A stretch of DNA of 64,000 nucleotides, from contig NZ_LRML01000003.1 of assembly GCF_001647285.1 (NCBI RefSeq), forward strand, positions 186,001 to 250,000, given 5' to 3'. The translations under genes and the position numbers were made by a program. Below the pieces are notes generated by a model. The model was not told the DNA's origin. It did not search any database and worked only from the letters and a program-made list of their open reading frames with translations. Positions 24,139-33,993 of this stretch are shown piece by piece. Numbering within the stretch: position 1 is the stretch's first letter; each line of letters opens with the position of its first letter. The stretch comes from Rufibacter roseus (GTDB taxonomy: Bacteria; Bacteroidota; Bacteroidia; Cytophagales; Hymenobacteraceae).

Positions 24139-25500
24139 ATGAACAAAACAAAACTGCTTAGCCTGGTGCTGTTGCTGTGTACACTGGTCGTCAGCGGCTA
24201 TGCGCAGGCACAGGGCACCGGCGAAAAAATCTTGCCCTACCCTATCCAGCAGACCAAACTGGCCAACGGCCTGAACGTGGTCACTGTGCCGTATAATACT
24301 CCCGGACTTGCTGCCTTCTATATTGTGGTGCGTGCCGGTTCTAGAGAGGAAGTAGAGCCAGGCAAAACCGGTTTCGCGCATTTCTTTGAGCACATGATGT
24401 TCCGGGGCACCGAGAAGTATTCTACTCAAGAGTACGAGGAAGTGCTGAAGTCTATTGGTGCCTCGGCCAACGCCAACACCTCCACAGACCGCACCGTGTA
24501 CCACATGACCGGCAACGCCGATATGCTGGAGAAAATGTTTGAGGTAGAAGGCGACCGCTTCCAGAACCTGAAATACTCAGAGCACGACTTCAAGACCGAA
24601 GCCGGCGCTGTGAAAGGTGAGTACACCAAGAACTCCGCCAGCCCCTACTCACAGCTTTACGAGAAACTCTACAGCACCGCCTTTAAGAAGCACACCTACG
24701 CCCACACCACCATGGGCTTCTTTAAAGACGTGGTAGACATGCCCAACCAGTTTGCCTACTCCAAAGTATTCTTCGACCGCTTCTACCGCCCAGAATATAC
24801 TACCATTGTGGTAGTGGGTGATGTAAAGCAGGAAGAAGTGAACCGTCTGGCGCAGAAATACTTCGGCAACTGGAAACGCGGAAAATATACTCCTAAGATT
24901 GAGACCGAACCCGCCCAGAAAGAAACCCGCTACGCGCACGTGCAGCAGGCTGGCTTTCCGCCGTACCTGTTGCTGGCGTACAAAGGCCCCGCTTTCTCAG
25001 ACACCAACAAAGACCTGCCCGCACTTGATTTAATGACCAGCATTCTGTTCGCTCCTACTTCAGAACTGTACAAGAAACTGGTGCTGCAAGAGCAGAAAGT
25101 ACGTTTTGTGGGCGGCGGCCCCAGCTTCTCCCGCGACCCTAACCTTATTTCAGTGTCTGCCAGTGTGGTGAAAGCTGAAGACCTGCAGTACGTGAAAGAC
25201 GAGATCACCAAGGCTATCAACGAGATGAAAACCAAGCCTGTTGATGCCCAGAAACTGCAGGACACCAAAAGCAACAACCGCTACAGCTTCGCCATGGCCA
25301 TGGACAGTCCAGACGCCATTGCCAATGCCTTGTCTCGCTATATTTGGCTCACCGGCGACCCTGAAGCCCTGAACCGACTTTATGCGCTGTATGACCAGGT
25401 AACGCCGCAAGACATTATGAATGTGGCCAAAAAATATTTCGTGAACAGTGGCCTTACCATTGCCACCATCTCACCTAACAAAGAAGGAGGTGTGAAATAA
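24139..25500 (+). CDS. M16 (pitrilysin) zinc peptidase, active subunit
   Basis: A 453-residue exported peptidase. Signal peptide to about residue 25 (LVVSGYAQAQ). The inverted zinc motif HFFEH is at residues 81-85 and the third ligand is probably Glu161 in EAGAVKGE, about 76 residues on, as in the family. Together with the next gene it matches the two-subunit M16 peptidases in which one chain is catalytic and the other binds substrate. The stop overlaps the next start (TAATG), so translation is coupled. Confidence 0.92.
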   Translation: MNKTKLLSLVLLLCTLVVSGYAQAQGTGEKILPYPIQQTKLANGLNVVTVPYNTPGLAAFYIVVRAGSREEVEPGKTGFAHFFEHMMFRGTEKYSTQEYEEVLKSIGASANANTSTDRTVYHMTGNADMLEKMFEVEGDRFQNLKYSEHDFKTEAGAVKGEYTKNSASPYSQLYEKLYSTAFKKHTYAHTTMGFFKDVVDMPNQFAYSKVFFDRFYRPEYTTIVVVGDVKQEEVNRLAQKYFGNWKRGKYTPKIETEPAQKETRYAHVQQAGFPPYLLLAYKGPAFSDTNKDLPALDLMTSILFAPTSELYKKLVLQEQKVRFVGGGPSFSRDPNLISVSASVVKAEDLQYVKDEITKAINEMKTKPVDAQKLQDTKSNNRYSFAMAMDSPDAIANALSRYIWLTGDPEALNRLYALYDQVTPQDIMNVAKKYFVNSGLTIATISPNKEGGVK

Positions 25501-27116
25501 TGAAAAAGATACTGACTTATATTCTGCCGCTGGCCCTAAGCTTAGCCGCCTGCCAGAAACAACCGCAAACCTCCGCCACCGTTGACCCAGAAAAAGCACC
25601 AGATGAAGCGCTGGTAGTAGCCACTATGCCCTTTGACGTGGTAGAACTGGCTCTGCCTGAGTCAGACAAAGTAATTGTGAAGCTCATGTTCCGGAATGGC
25701 TCTATCTCAGACCCAACCGGAAAAGCAGGACTTACCTATGCCACCGCCCAAACCATAATGGCTGGGGGTACCCAAGAGCTGACCAACACCCAGATTCAGG
25801 AGAAAATCTACCCCATGGCCGCCCAGTACGGTGCCAGCGTAGACAAAGAGGCCACTGTGTTCACGTTTGCCGTGCATAAAGATTTCCTGAACGAGTTCTA
25901 CCCTATTCTGAAAGGTTTGGTGCTCACGCCACGCTTCGCGGAAGAAGATTTTAATCGTGTTAAGTCAAATCAGCAGAACTTTGTTGACCAAGTTATCCGC
26001 TCCTCTTCAGACGAGGATTACAGCAAGAAAGCTTTGGAAGACCTCCTGTTCCGGGGCACTAATTACCAGCACACGCCCCAAGGCACCAGCACGGGCGTAA
26101 AAGGAATTACCCTGGAAGATGTGCGTAACCATTACCAGAATTTCTTCACGCGCCACAACGTCACCGTTAGTATTGCCGGCAACTATTCCCAAGATTTCCT
26201 GAACCGCCTTACTGTTGACTTGGAAGGACTATCGGGTACCCGACCTAACATTCCGCAGCCGGGCAAAGCCAACAAACCCGACGGAATTGTGGTGGAGATC
26301 ATTAGCAAGCCAAACGCCTTGGGCTCGGCTATTTTTACCGGCACACCGCTTAGAATCACCCGTTCTTCAGATGATTTCGCGGCCCTGATGGTGGCAAACT
26401 CTTACCTGGGCGAGCACCGCAAGAGTTACGGCCAGCTGTACAACAAAATAAGAAGTACCCGCTCCATGAATTACGGAGACTACAGCTATATTGAATGGTA
26501 CGAGAACGGTGGTTCTAACATGCTGCCCGTACCTGGCGTGCCCAGAAGCTCAAACTACCATGCCCTCTGGATCAGACCCGTACAAACTGCCGAAGGCCTG
26601 AAACAGCAGTACAAAGAACTGAGCGGCATTAAAGTAGGGCACGCCCACTTTGCCCTGCGTCTGGCTCTGCGTGAGGTGGACAATATGATCAAGACCGGTA
26701 TCAGCAAAGAAAATTTCGAGCTGACCCGCCAGTTCCTGCGCAGCTACAACAAGCTGTACATCCAAACCCCTGAGAAACGCCTGGGCTTTTTGCTGGACTC
26801 GCACTTCTACGGCCGCCGCGATTACATTGAAGACATGGATGCGCTATTGGCTAAATTGACGGTGGAAGACGTAAACCAGGCCATCAAGAAATACTGGACC
26901 GCTGATAACCTGTACGTGACTATTGTGACCGACGACAGCGAAGCCCAACCTTTGGCCGATGCCCTGAAGAACAACACTCCCTCGCCCATGAGCTACTCTA
27001 ATATTGTGAAAGAGGGACTTCCACAATCAGTGAAAGATGAAGATGCACAAATTGCCAACTTCAAGCTGAATGTGAAAGAAGTACGCATAGTAGATACCAA
27101 CGACACCTTCAGATAA
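25500..27116 (+). CDS. M16 peptidase-like lipoprotein, inactive partner
   Basis: A 538-residue lipoprotein (LALSLAACQKQ lipobox). It has two M16 domains with the fold pattern kept (for example LMFRNGSISDPTGKAGLTYATAQTIMAGGT) but the HxxEH motif is absent at that point, so it cannot bind catalytic zinc. In characterised heterodimers the matching subunit supplies the arginine and tyrosine that hold the substrate. It is membrane anchored, which would tether the complex. Confidence 0.9.
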   Translation: MKKILTYILPLALSLAACQKQPQTSATVDPEKAPDEALVVATMPFDVVELALPESDKVIVKLMFRNGSISDPTGKAGLTYATAQTIMAGGTQELTNTQIQEKIYPMAAQYGASVDKEATVFTFAVHKDFLNEFYPILKGLVLTPRFAEEDFNRVKSNQQNFVDQVIRSSSDEDYSKKALEDLLFRGTNYQHTPQGTSTGVKGITLEDVRNHYQNFFTRHNVTVSIAGNYSQDFLNRLTVDLEGLSGTRPNIPQPGKANKPDGIVVEIISKPNALGSAIFTGTPLRITRSSDDFAALMVANSYLGEHRKSYGQLYNKIRSTRSMNYGDYSYIEWYENGGSNMLPVPGVPRSSNYHALWIRPVQTAEGLKQQYKELSGIKVGHAHFALRLALREVDNMIKTGISKENFELTRQFLRSYNKLYIQTPEKRLGFLLDSHFYGRRDYIEDMDALLAKLTVEDVNQAIKKYWTADNLYVTIVTDDSEAQPLADALKNNTPSPMSYSNIVKEGLPQSVKDEDAQIANFKLNVKEVRIVDTNDTFR

Positions 27117-27138
27117 GAAGGCTCAGTTCTAAAACAAG

Positions 27139-27175
27139 AAAAGCCGGTGCAGCAACAGCATCGGCTTTTTTTATT
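27139..27175 (+). terminator. Terminator of the M16 operon
   Basis: AAGCCGGTGC / GCATCGGCTT stem with one mismatch, then a T-rich run. 22 bases after the stop. Confidence 0.8.
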
Positions 27176-27313
27176 TATTACCAATGACAAACCATACAGC
27201 CTGTACTCGAACCTAGCCTTTTCAATGCAGTCCCCGCTACTCTTAATAAAATTTGGCACCTGCTGACTGGCAAGTTTAAATGCTCGCAGTTGAAAATACA
27301 CCAATACCTTCTT

Positions 27314-27352
27314 CTGTTTTTAGCCTCTTTTTGAAAAAATAGCATCAAAACG
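27314..27352. repeat. CTGTTTT palindrome, copy 14
   Basis: Weak right arm (GCATCAAAACG). About 70 bases ahead of the next ATG. Confidence 0.5.
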
Positions 27353-27422
27353 TTAATTTTTCTATCTTTCATTAAACCTCTGAACTTCAACTGCATCTAA
27401 AGCAAGAAAAGACTATAAAGTT

Positions 27423-28319
27423 ATGAACAGCAAAATTTGGTTGTGCCTACTGGCGTTGGTGATGCTGCTAGGCAATAGCGTTCTGGCGCAAAAAGACAAA
27501 AGACCTGGACGCAAAGCAGTGCATGGGGAGCTTCGGAAAGAGTTGGCTACTTACCAGCGTCTACACATTGCTCCGTTTATACTAGAACAGCGCAAAGAGC
27601 TGGATAAAAAACTTTCAAAAGCAGACAAAAGAGAGCTGGCTGACATACGGCAGCAACTGGCCCTGCACCGCCAAAGCCAGAAGGAACGCTTCAAGCAGCT
27701 GAAAGCAGAACGCGAAACTCAACAAACTCCTCTCACTGAAGATCAAAAGGCAGAATTCAAAGCTGCTCGTGCAGAGCAACGGGAGCAGTTGTTACGATTA
27801 GCCGAATTGGCCAAGCGTAATGAAAAGCACTTAACGCCCATTGGAGTAAAAGTAAAAGCGCAGCAGGAAAAATGGCGGACTGATTTACAGGCCATTGCCG
27901 CTAAGCATGGGGTTACAGAGGAACAAATGCAAAACCGCGAGCGCAGAAGAGGGCCCATCAAAGAAAGGTTTATTGAACGCTGGAACGCCACCCGCTTTCT
28001 TCTCATAGACCCCAACAAGCCGGTTCATCAGGCACAGACTATTAATCCAGAAAAGTCAGATAACACCAGTTCTCTTCAACTAAGCCCCAACCCAACTACT
28101 GACAAAGCTACTTTGCGCTTTAACGTACCAACAGCGGGCAATGTGAAAATTGAGTTGTTAGATGCCCAGGGGCAAGTGGTACAGCAAGCAATTGACCGCA
28201 CCTTCCCCGCCGGAAAACAGGCGCAAACCGTACAGTTAGCCGCACTTAAAGAAGGTGTTTATTTTTACCGCGTCACCACATCCAGCGGAACTGAAACCAT
28301 CCGTTTTTTGAAGCAGTAA
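27423..28319 (+). CDS. Secreted protein with T9SS type A sorting domain
   Basis: A 298-residue protein: signal peptide (WLCLLALVMLLGNSVLAQ), a highly charged helical body (residues about 25-190, many Lys, Arg, Gln, Glu, such as KELDKKLSKADKRELADIRQ) and a C-terminal domain of about 80 residues beginning LQLSPNPTTDKATLRF and ending TIRFLKQ. That last domain is the type IX secretion signal of Bacteroidota: it is cut off as the protein reaches the surface. The body resembles the small helical periplasmic stress proteins only in composition; its role is unknown. Confidence 0.87.
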   Translation: MNSKIWLCLLALVMLLGNSVLAQKDKRPGRKAVHGELRKELATYQRLHIAPFILEQRKELDKKLSKADKRELADIRQQLALHRQSQKERFKQLKAERETQQTPLTEDQKAEFKAARAEQREQLLRLAELAKRNEKHLTPIGVKVKAQQEKWRTDLQAIAAKHGVTEEQMQNRERRRGPIKERFIERWNATRFLLIDPNKPVHQAQTINPEKSDNTSSLQLSPNPTTDKATLRFNVPTAGNVKIELLDAQGQVVQQAIDRTFPAGKQAQTVQLAALKEGVYFYRVTTSSGTETIRFLKQ

Positions 28320-28349
28320 CCCAATAGCACGTTAAATCTTCTATTTTTC

Positions 28350-28378
28350 AGAAAGCCAGCTTTTAAGCTGGCTTTTTC
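28350..28378 (+). terminator. Terminator of the T9SS cargo gene
   Basis: AAAGCCAGCTT / AAGCTGGCTTT stem with a 2-base loop and T5. Immediately upstream of the next gene. Confidence 0.8.
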
Positions 28379-28415
28379 TGTATCTGCCAAGGCTGTTTTG
28401 CGTTAAAAGCCCTGT

Positions 28416-30743
28416 ATGCATTCCCAAGAACATAATATCAGCGTTACTACTTTTCCGTTCAAGGCCAACCTGAGCTTTGCACCCATCATTAGGTATTGGC
28501 AGCAGGAGCACGAAGGCTGCAAAAGCAGCTTTATACACTGTGCGCAGGAAATCACCCGTCAGCTTAAAGATGCCCCGGAATTGTTAGGCCCCATCACGGA
28601 CCTAAAAGTGCTGGAGAATTATGAGTGCATCATTGACCTGCTCATGACGGCTGTTTTTCCACCTGCCACTCGTGAAATTGAAGCCATAGGAACTGTAGGG
28701 CCTAACTACGATGTCAGCTTTTACCATACAGATCTGTTCAGGGAAATCATTCTAACTGACCATAATTACCTCAAGCGCCCCCTGAACATTGACGAGCACC
28801 GCATGCTTTTCAACCGGGTGCGCATGGTCTACTTTATGGTTCTGGAGAAGTTTTACCAGGTACAGGTACCTCACGAGGAGTTCTTGATTTATACCGTTCC
28901 CGATTATCAGCTGGGCCTGTACCGGCACTACAACGTTGAGATTAACACCCAGTTCCTGGATATTACGCCCCTTGGTCCGCTGCCCACTTTGTCAGAAGTT
29001 GAGATTCAGCATCTGTTAGACAACATCCGGGACATGGACATTTGGATGAAGGTTCTCCCTCCGGAGTTGTTTGAAATCAATGGTTTTTACACCCTTCACC
29101 TGGTAGATGTAACTGTGCAGGAAGTCTTGTCTTCGCTGAAGAACGATTTGCTGGAGCGCGACGTCATGCTGGCACCAGATAGGTTTGAACAACTACAGGA
29201 GAAGGTACGCATCTACTTTAAACGCCCCCATTTGCAGCTGGGGGTGGCGGCGTTCCACAAAAATCGAAGCACTTTTGTAAACTTCGGCAACAAGATAAAC
29301 CACAGTTTTTTATTGCAGAGTGAGCCAAGCAGCAGCAGTTACGTAGGGTTTAAGTCTATTTATGACAGCTTGGTACGCGATGGCAGGCCACTGGTAGTAA
29401 AAGATGTAGCCAAGTCTGACCAGCTACCTGAAGGCGTGCGCGAAGAAATGCTGGGCATGGGTATACAGAACATCATTCTGGCGTTGCTACGCTACGGTGA
29501 AGAGCCCATTGGCATTCTGGAGTTGGGCTCCCCTAATCCTGGCGATTTGGACAATTTCTCACTTTCTAAAATAGAGCAGTTTCTGCCCCTTTTTGCAGTT
29601 GCTGTCAACCGTAATTCAGAAGAAATTGAGGCACGGGTACAGGCAGTAATACGCGATAAGTTTACGGCTATACATCCGGTGTTGGAGTGGCGATTCAGAG
29701 AGGCTGCCCTGAACTTGCTAGACAAAATGAATAACACTCCGGGGCCAGTGGAAATGGAGCCCATTGTATTTCCGGATGTATACCCACTGTACGCCGCCGC
29801 CGATGTACGCGGCTCCAGCACTGAGCGAAACACTGCTATTTTAGGCGACTTGGTTGAACACCTACAGTTGGCGGAGCGAATTCTGAAAAAGGCTATTGAA
29901 GTACACCCCCTGCCCATTCTGGATGAGTTACGCTTCTCGGTGACCAAACATTTGCGTCAGCTCAAAAAAGGCCTGATCTCGCAAGACGGCATCCTCATTT
30001 TTGATATGCTGCGCACGCAGGTAGAGCCAATGTTTGAGTTTCTGGAAGCCACCCACCCAGACCTGATGCCCTACATTCAGAACTACCGAGATGCCATGGA
30101 TCCCGACTTGGGCATTTTATACAAGCGCCGTAAAGCATTTGAGGAAAGCCTCACGCTCATAAACGAGACCATTTCTGAATACATTGAGCAGGAGGAGCTG
30201 AGCGCCCAGAATATGTACCCGCACTATTTTGAGAAGTTTAAAACCGATGGGGTGGAATTCAACATTTACGTGGGCGCCTCATTAGAAGAGCGGCAGCCAT
30301 TTGACATCATGTTTCTGCGGAACCTGCGTTTGTGGCAACTTATGGTTATGTGCGAAGTCACCCGCCGCGCCGCCGCACTTAAACCTAAATTAAAAGTACC
30401 TTTAGAAACCACGCAGCTCATTCTCATTCACAGCCAACCCTTGGCCATCCGGTTCCGGCAAGATGAACGAAAGTTCGACGTAGACGGAGCGTATAATATT
30501 CGCTATGAAATAGTGAAAAAACGGGTGGACAAGGCGCTGATACGTGGCACCGACGAACGCCTCACCCAACCTGGCAAAGTAGCTATTGTTTATTCCCAGG
30601 CCCGCGAAGCCAACGAATACATGGAGTACATAGAATACCTCCAAAACAAACAAGTACTGACCGAAGACGTGGAAAACCTGGAGATAGATGACCTACAAGG
30701 CGTCAGTGGCCTAAAAGCATTGAGGGTAAAAGTAAATTGCTAG
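28416..30743 (+). CDS. Large GAF-domain protein of unknown function (775 aa)
   Basis: A soluble 775-residue protein without signal peptide. A GAF-like region sits near residues 250-410 (GVAAFHKNRSTFVNFG through GIQNIILALLRYGEEPIGILELGS). After it comes a segment with PLYAAADVRGSSTERN, whose D-x-x-G-S/T spacing recalls nucleotide-cyclase-like domains, but I do not see the full catalytic set. The remaining half is helical with no family I recognise. Proteins of this size and order recur in Cytophagales as GAF proteins without assigned roles. A sensory function is inference. Confidence 0.8.
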   Translation: MHSQEHNISVTTFPFKANLSFAPIIRYWQQEHEGCKSSFIHCAQEITRQLKDAPELLGPITDLKVLENYECIIDLLMTAVFPPATREIEAIGTVGPNYDVSFYHTDLFREIILTDHNYLKRPLNIDEHRMLFNRVRMVYFMVLEKFYQVQVPHEEFLIYTVPDYQLGLYRHYNVEINTQFLDITPLGPLPTLSEVEIQHLLDNIRDMDIWMKVLPPELFEINGFYTLHLVDVTVQEVLSSLKNDLLERDVMLAPDRFEQLQEKVRIYFKRPHLQLGVAAFHKNRSTFVNFGNKINHSFLLQSEPSSSSYVGFKSIYDSLVRDGRPLVVKDVAKSDQLPEGVREEMLGMGIQNIILALLRYGEEPIGILELGSPNPGDLDNFSLSKIEQFLPLFAVAVNRNSEEIEARVQAVIRDKFTAIHPVLEWRFREAALNLLDKMNNTPGPVEMEPIVFPDVYPLYAAADVRGSSTERNTAILGDLVEHLQLAERILKKAIEVHPLPILDELRFSVTKHLRQLKKGLISQDGILIFDMLRTQVEPMFEFLEATHPDLMPYIQNYRDAMDPDLGILYKRRKAFEESLTLINETISEYIEQEELSAQNMYPHYFEKFKTDGVEFNIYVGASLEERQPFDIMFLRNLRLWQLMVMCEVTRRAAALKPKLKVPLETTQLILIHSQPLAIRFRQDERKFDVDGAYNIRYEIVKKRVDKALIRGTDERLTQPGKVAIVYSQAREANEYMEYIEYLQNKQVLTEDVENLEIDDLQGVSGLKALRVKVNC

Positions 30744-30856
30744 ATTTCAATATGTTGATTATTGAATGTGCTAATGTGCTATTTCAACTTTGAAGATGCG
30801 GGAATTTGAAGATGGAAAGATTACAGGCGATAAGGCTGCCTTTAGTTTAATTATAA

Positions 30857-30896
30857 CTGCTTTTAGTCTGTTTTATAAAAAGCAGGCCGAAAACGC
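30857..30896. repeat. CTGTTTT palindrome, copy 15
   Basis: Left arm has become CTGCTTTTAG, and the right half contains the matching AAAAGCAGG, a covarying change. Confidence 0.65.
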
Positions 30897-30997
30897 AAAA
30901 GCGCAGTTCCTTCTCCCCGAGGGAGAAGGTTAGGATGAGGGGAGGACAGTCTCAGAATGAGACAAACAGAAAGTAAATGCTATTCGCTTAAAATTCT

Positions 30998-31071
30998 CTA
31001 TGGCGCGGAAGTTACTTCCGTGACTTACAGATACTGCTTGGTAAGTCATGGTAGTAACTTCCGCGCCATAG
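30998..31071. repeat. 74-bp perfect-ended inverted repeat (GGCGCGGAAGTT type)
   Basis: CTATGGCGCGGAAGTTACT at 30998-31016 is the exact inverse of 31053-31071; inner CCGTGACTTAC and GTAAGTCATGG pair again. The CGTGACTTAC word also occurs in the 134-bp element at 57889. A GC-rich repeat (TTCTCCCCGAGGGAGAAGG) lies just upstream at 30912. Gap 30744-31147 otherwise empty. Confidence 0.65.
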
Positions 31072-31106
31072 AAAATGAATTGAAGAAATGCTTATAAAAG
31101 CTAATT

Positions 31107-31146
31107 CCGTTTCCGCCTACTTTTCAAAAAAACAGCCCTAAAACAC
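31107..31146. repeat. CTGTTTT palindrome, copy 16, touching a start codon
   Basis: Ends AAAACAC one base before the macrodomain ATG, leaving no separate ribosome-binding site. Confidence 0.7.
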
Positions 31147-31147
31147 T

Positions 31148-31672
31148 ATGAACCAAAACAGAATTAATCTACTGAAAGGAGACATCACCAAAGTTACCAC
31201 TGATGCCATTGTGAACGCGGCAAACTCCAGCTTGTTAGGTGGCGGTGGTGTTGACGGGGCTATTCACCGCGCAGGCGGTCCGGCTATTCTGGAGGAGTGT
31301 AAACAGATCAGAGCCAGGCAAGGCGGCTGCCCTACCGGCGAAGCCGTGATTACCACCGGCGGTGATTTACCTGCTCAGTACGTCATCCATACCGTTGGGC
31401 CGGTGTGGAACGGCGGCCATAAAAATGAACCTAAGTTGCTAGCCAACTGCTACCGCAATTCCTTGCTTCTGGCTCAGCAACACAAAGTAAAGATCATCGC
31501 CTTCCCTAACATCAGCACGGGCGTGTATGGCTATCCAAAAGACAAAGCAGCTCAGGTGGCCGTGCAAACTGTTCAGGAGTTCTTACAGGAAAATAAGCTG
31601 CCGGAGCAGGTAACTTTTGTAGTATTTGATGAAGAGAACCTGAGGCTATATGAGCAGTTGTTAGGCGAATAA
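31148..31672 (+). CDS. Macrodomain protein, O-acetyl-ADP-ribose deacetylase type
   Basis: A 174-residue single macrodomain. The signature [22 protein letters not shown] binds ADP-ribose, and the phosphate loop [15 protein letters not shown] is present. This is the MacroD/YmdB subgroup, which removes acetyl from O-acetyl-ADP-ribose or ADP-ribose from acidic residues. Length and motifs are complete. No sirtuin lies nearby. Confidence 0.93.
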   Translation: MNQNRINLLKGDITKVTTDAIVNAANSSLLGGGGVDGAIHRAGGPAILEECKQIRARQGGCPTGEAVITTGGDLPAQYVIHTVGPVWNGGHKNEPKLLANCYRNSLLLAQQHKVKIIAFPNISTGVYGYPKDKAAQVAVQTVQEFLQENKLPEQVTFVVFDEENLRLYEQLLGE

Positions 31673-31678
31673 TGTTTC

Positions 31679-32521
31679 CTACTTTCCGTTACTGGCCGAT
31701 GTAAAATGGTAGAACTCCTTTAACTCAATGTCCTTTCCGTTGGTCAACTTCCGGAGTTCGCTTAAAATGTAGTACCGGTGCAGAAAGCCAGTCAATACCA
31801 CCAACCGTTTCCCCGGATAATGATTGGCCATGCGCATGATGTTTCTGGCCATGGTCTGGTTACGCAAATCCCAAAAATCAGCCCACAACTGATATCCATT
31901 CCGGTAACTGATTTGCTCTCCGTTAGGCTTGGTTAAAAAAGTGGTATCAAACTCAATTCTGTTGTTGGTAATGCTGGCGATACCATGGTGCTGCAGATCC
32001 TGCCGCCTTTTGGCAAGAGCATCTGTAGTACCGTTATTGAAATGCTGCGGAGATTTAGCCGCCCGCACTTTCAAAGAATCTGTGATATCATGGTAAGCTT
32101 GTACTATGGCGTGCTGCTGAGCCGTGAGTTGGTTAGCCTTGTACAGAGAATTCAGCAATTTGATAGTTAGGTTATCAGCGGGCACCATCCCTCTTTCCCG
32201 CCGGTACTCGTTCCTCCCCTCAAATTCAAAAGGCCGCACCATAGCCTTAGGGTGCCGCGCCAGGTACCTGATGGTGGCATTTTGTTCGTTTTCTTTAGAC
32301 GGATATTTGTACTGGAAATCTTGAGTGAAGAAAGATGAATCAATTTCAGCAAGAATAATATCTGGCTGCACCCGCTCCAGAATGTAGTACAGCGTATCTG
32401 CGTTGAAATTAGGAACAGCCTGATGAATGCTGCCAATCACAATAATTTCTGTCTTCTTCTGCTGAGCAAACGACTGAACGGTTAGAAGTAAAGAGCAAAT
32501 TACGGCAAAGAGGTACTTCAT
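31679..32521 (-). CDS. Secreted protein, possibly TraB/Tiki-like hydrolase
   Basis: A 280-residue exported protein; the ATG at 32521 gives the signal peptide MKYLFAVICSLLLTVQSFAQ, whereas the longer frame from 32635 would run through a terminator and a palindrome. After it, IIVIGSIHQAVPNFNADTLYYILERVQPDIILAEID resembles the start of the TraB/PrgY/Tiki fold, and a late LVVLTGFLHRYYI fits a second conserved histidine. The assignment is tentative. It ends seven bases from the macrodomain gene on the other strand. Confidence 0.65.
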   Translation of the reverse strand: MKYLFAVICSLLLTVQSFAQQKKTEIIVIGSIHQAVPNFNADTLYYILERVQPDIILAEIDSSFFTQDFQYKYPSKENEQNATIRYLARHPKAMVRPFEFEGRNEYRRERGMVPADNLTIKLLNSLYKANQLTAQQHAIVQAYHDITDSLKVRAAKSPQHFNNGTTDALAKRRQDLQHHGIASITNNRIEFDTTFLTKPNGEQISYRNGYQLWADFWDLRNQTMARNIMRMANHYPGKRLVVLTGFLHRYYILSELRKLTNGKDIELKEFYHFTSASNGK

Positions 32522-32559
32522 ATAATTTGATGCTGGGGGAAAGTGTTGAAACAGGAGGA

Positions 32560-32606
32560 AAAAATTAGTCCTGTTGGCGAAGCAAAAACTTGCACCAACA
32601 GGACTA
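32560..32606 (-). terminator. Terminator of fabV
   Basis: AGTCCTGTTGG (32567-32577) pairs with CCAACAGGACT (32595-32605); on the minus strand a TTTTTT-rich run follows. Confidence 0.75.
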
Positions 32607-32613
32607 AGACAAC

Positions 32614-32653
32614 CTGTTTCAGGCGTATTTTTCATAAAAAAGGCCTGAAACAG
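32614..32653. repeat. CTGTTTT palindrome, copy 17
   Basis: Arms CTGTTTCAGGC / GCCTGAAACAG pair over eleven bases, with covariation (C-A-G-G versus C-C-T-G). Lies 14 bases after the fabV stop. Confidence 0.8.
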
Positions 32654-32667
32654 AAATTCTAAGGTAG

Positions 32668-33861
32668 TTACTGTACCAGACCTGGCACCTCTACTACTTC
32701 GTTCACATCTTTTTCGTACTCCACGCCGTCTACCTCAAACCCGAACAGGTTAAAAAAGTCGGTGCGGTAGCCTTGCAGGTCACCAATCTCAGAAAGATTT
32801 TCAGTGTTAGCTTGCTCCCAAAGGGCGGCCACTTCGGCTTGCACGTCATCGCGCATTTCCCAGTCGTCAATTCTGATGCGGCCTTGCTCATCAGTAGGCA
32901 CTTCGCCGTTGGCATATAGTCTATCCTGGAACAAACGCTGAATCTGCTCAATAGTACCTTCGTGAATGCCTTTCTCTTTCATGACCTTGTACAGCAATGA
33001 AATGTACAGCGGAATAACCGGAATAGCCGAGCTGGCCTGCGTCACCAAGGCCTTGTTCACTGAAACGTAAGCTTTTCCGCCCAGGTCTTTCAACTTATCA
33101 GTGATAGTAAACGCGGTAGCTTCCAAGTGGTCTTTGGCGCGGCCAATGGTGCCTTTGCGGTACACTGCCTCGGTCAAAGATGGTCCAATGTAAGAGTAAG
33201 CCACGGTAACGGCACCTTCCGCCAACACACCAGCTTTTTTCATCTCATCTATCCACATTTCCCAATCTTCGCCACCCATTACGGCTACGGTATTTTCTAT
33301 ATCTTCCTCATTGGCTGGCGCAATGCTTACCTCGGTCACGTTGCCGGTATGGAAATCAACGGTCTTGTTAGAGAAGGTCTGGCCAATTGGTTTTAAGGCA
33401 GAATTGTGGGTTACGCCGGTTTTAGGGTTTGTTCTGCGGGGCGAAGCCAAGCTGTACACCACCAGATCTACCTGGCCTAAATCAGCTTTGATAAGATCAA
33501 TTGTCTTTTGTTTGATTTCATCAGAAAAGGCGTCGCCGTTGATACTCTTGGCGTACAAACCGGCCTCCTGCGCTTTTTGCTCAAATGCGGCAGTGTTGTA
33601 CCAACCTGGTGAACCTGGCTTTCCTTCCGCCGATGGCTTCTCAAAATACACCCCAACAGTAGCAGCGTTAGAACCAAAGGCGCTCGTGATTCTGGAGGCC
33701 AACCCAAAACCAGTAGAGGCACCAATCACCAATACTTTTTTAGGGCCGTCAATAGTGCCTTTTGATTTCACATAGTTGATCTGGTTCTCTACATTTTGGG
33801 CGCATCCTTCAGGATGAGAAGTCAGGCAGATAAAGCCGCGAACTCTGGGCGTTATAATCAT
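32668..33861 (-). CDS. fabV: Enoyl-[acyl-carrier-protein] reductase FabV
   Basis: A 397-residue NADH-dependent trans-2-enoyl-ACP/CoA reductase that completes each round of fatty acid elongation. Seen: the N-terminal RVRGFICLTSHPEGC, the dinucleotide loop LVIGASTGFGLASR (near residue 45), and the catalytic Y-x8-K pair as Tyr234 and Lys243 in EAVYRKGTIGRAK, which sets FabV apart from FabI (Y-x6-K). FabV enzymes are usually insensitive to triclosan. Full length; monocistronic with its own terminator. Confidence 0.95.
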   Translation of the reverse strand: MIITPRVRGFICLTSHPEGCAQNVENQINYVKSKGTIDGPKKVLVIGASTGFGLASRITSAFGSNAATVGVYFEKPSAEGKPGSPGWYNTAAFEQKAQEAGLYAKSINGDAFSDEIKQKTIDLIKADLGQVDLVVYSLASPRRTNPKTGVTHNSALKPIGQTFSNKTVDFHTGNVTEVSIAPANEEDIENTVAVMGGEDWEMWIDEMKKAGVLAEGAVTVAYSYIGPSLTEAVYRKGTIGRAKDHLEATAFTITDKLKDLGGKAYVSVNKALVTQASSAIPVIPLYISLLYKVMKEKGIHEGTIEQIQRLFQDRLYANGEVPTDEQGRIRIDDWEMRDDVQAEVAALWEQANTENLSEIGDLQGYRTDFFNLFGFEVDGVEYEKDVNEVVEVPGLVQ

Positions 33862-33993
33862 AGTATATTCGTTTTACAGATTTCTGTTTAGGTAAACGGA
33901 CAATTGCAGACGTAAAAATTGTCAATTTTATTGACAATTTACACCACCTAGTACTCTTTCCTGAGCTGACCCAGCCAGAAGCAGTAGCCAGTT

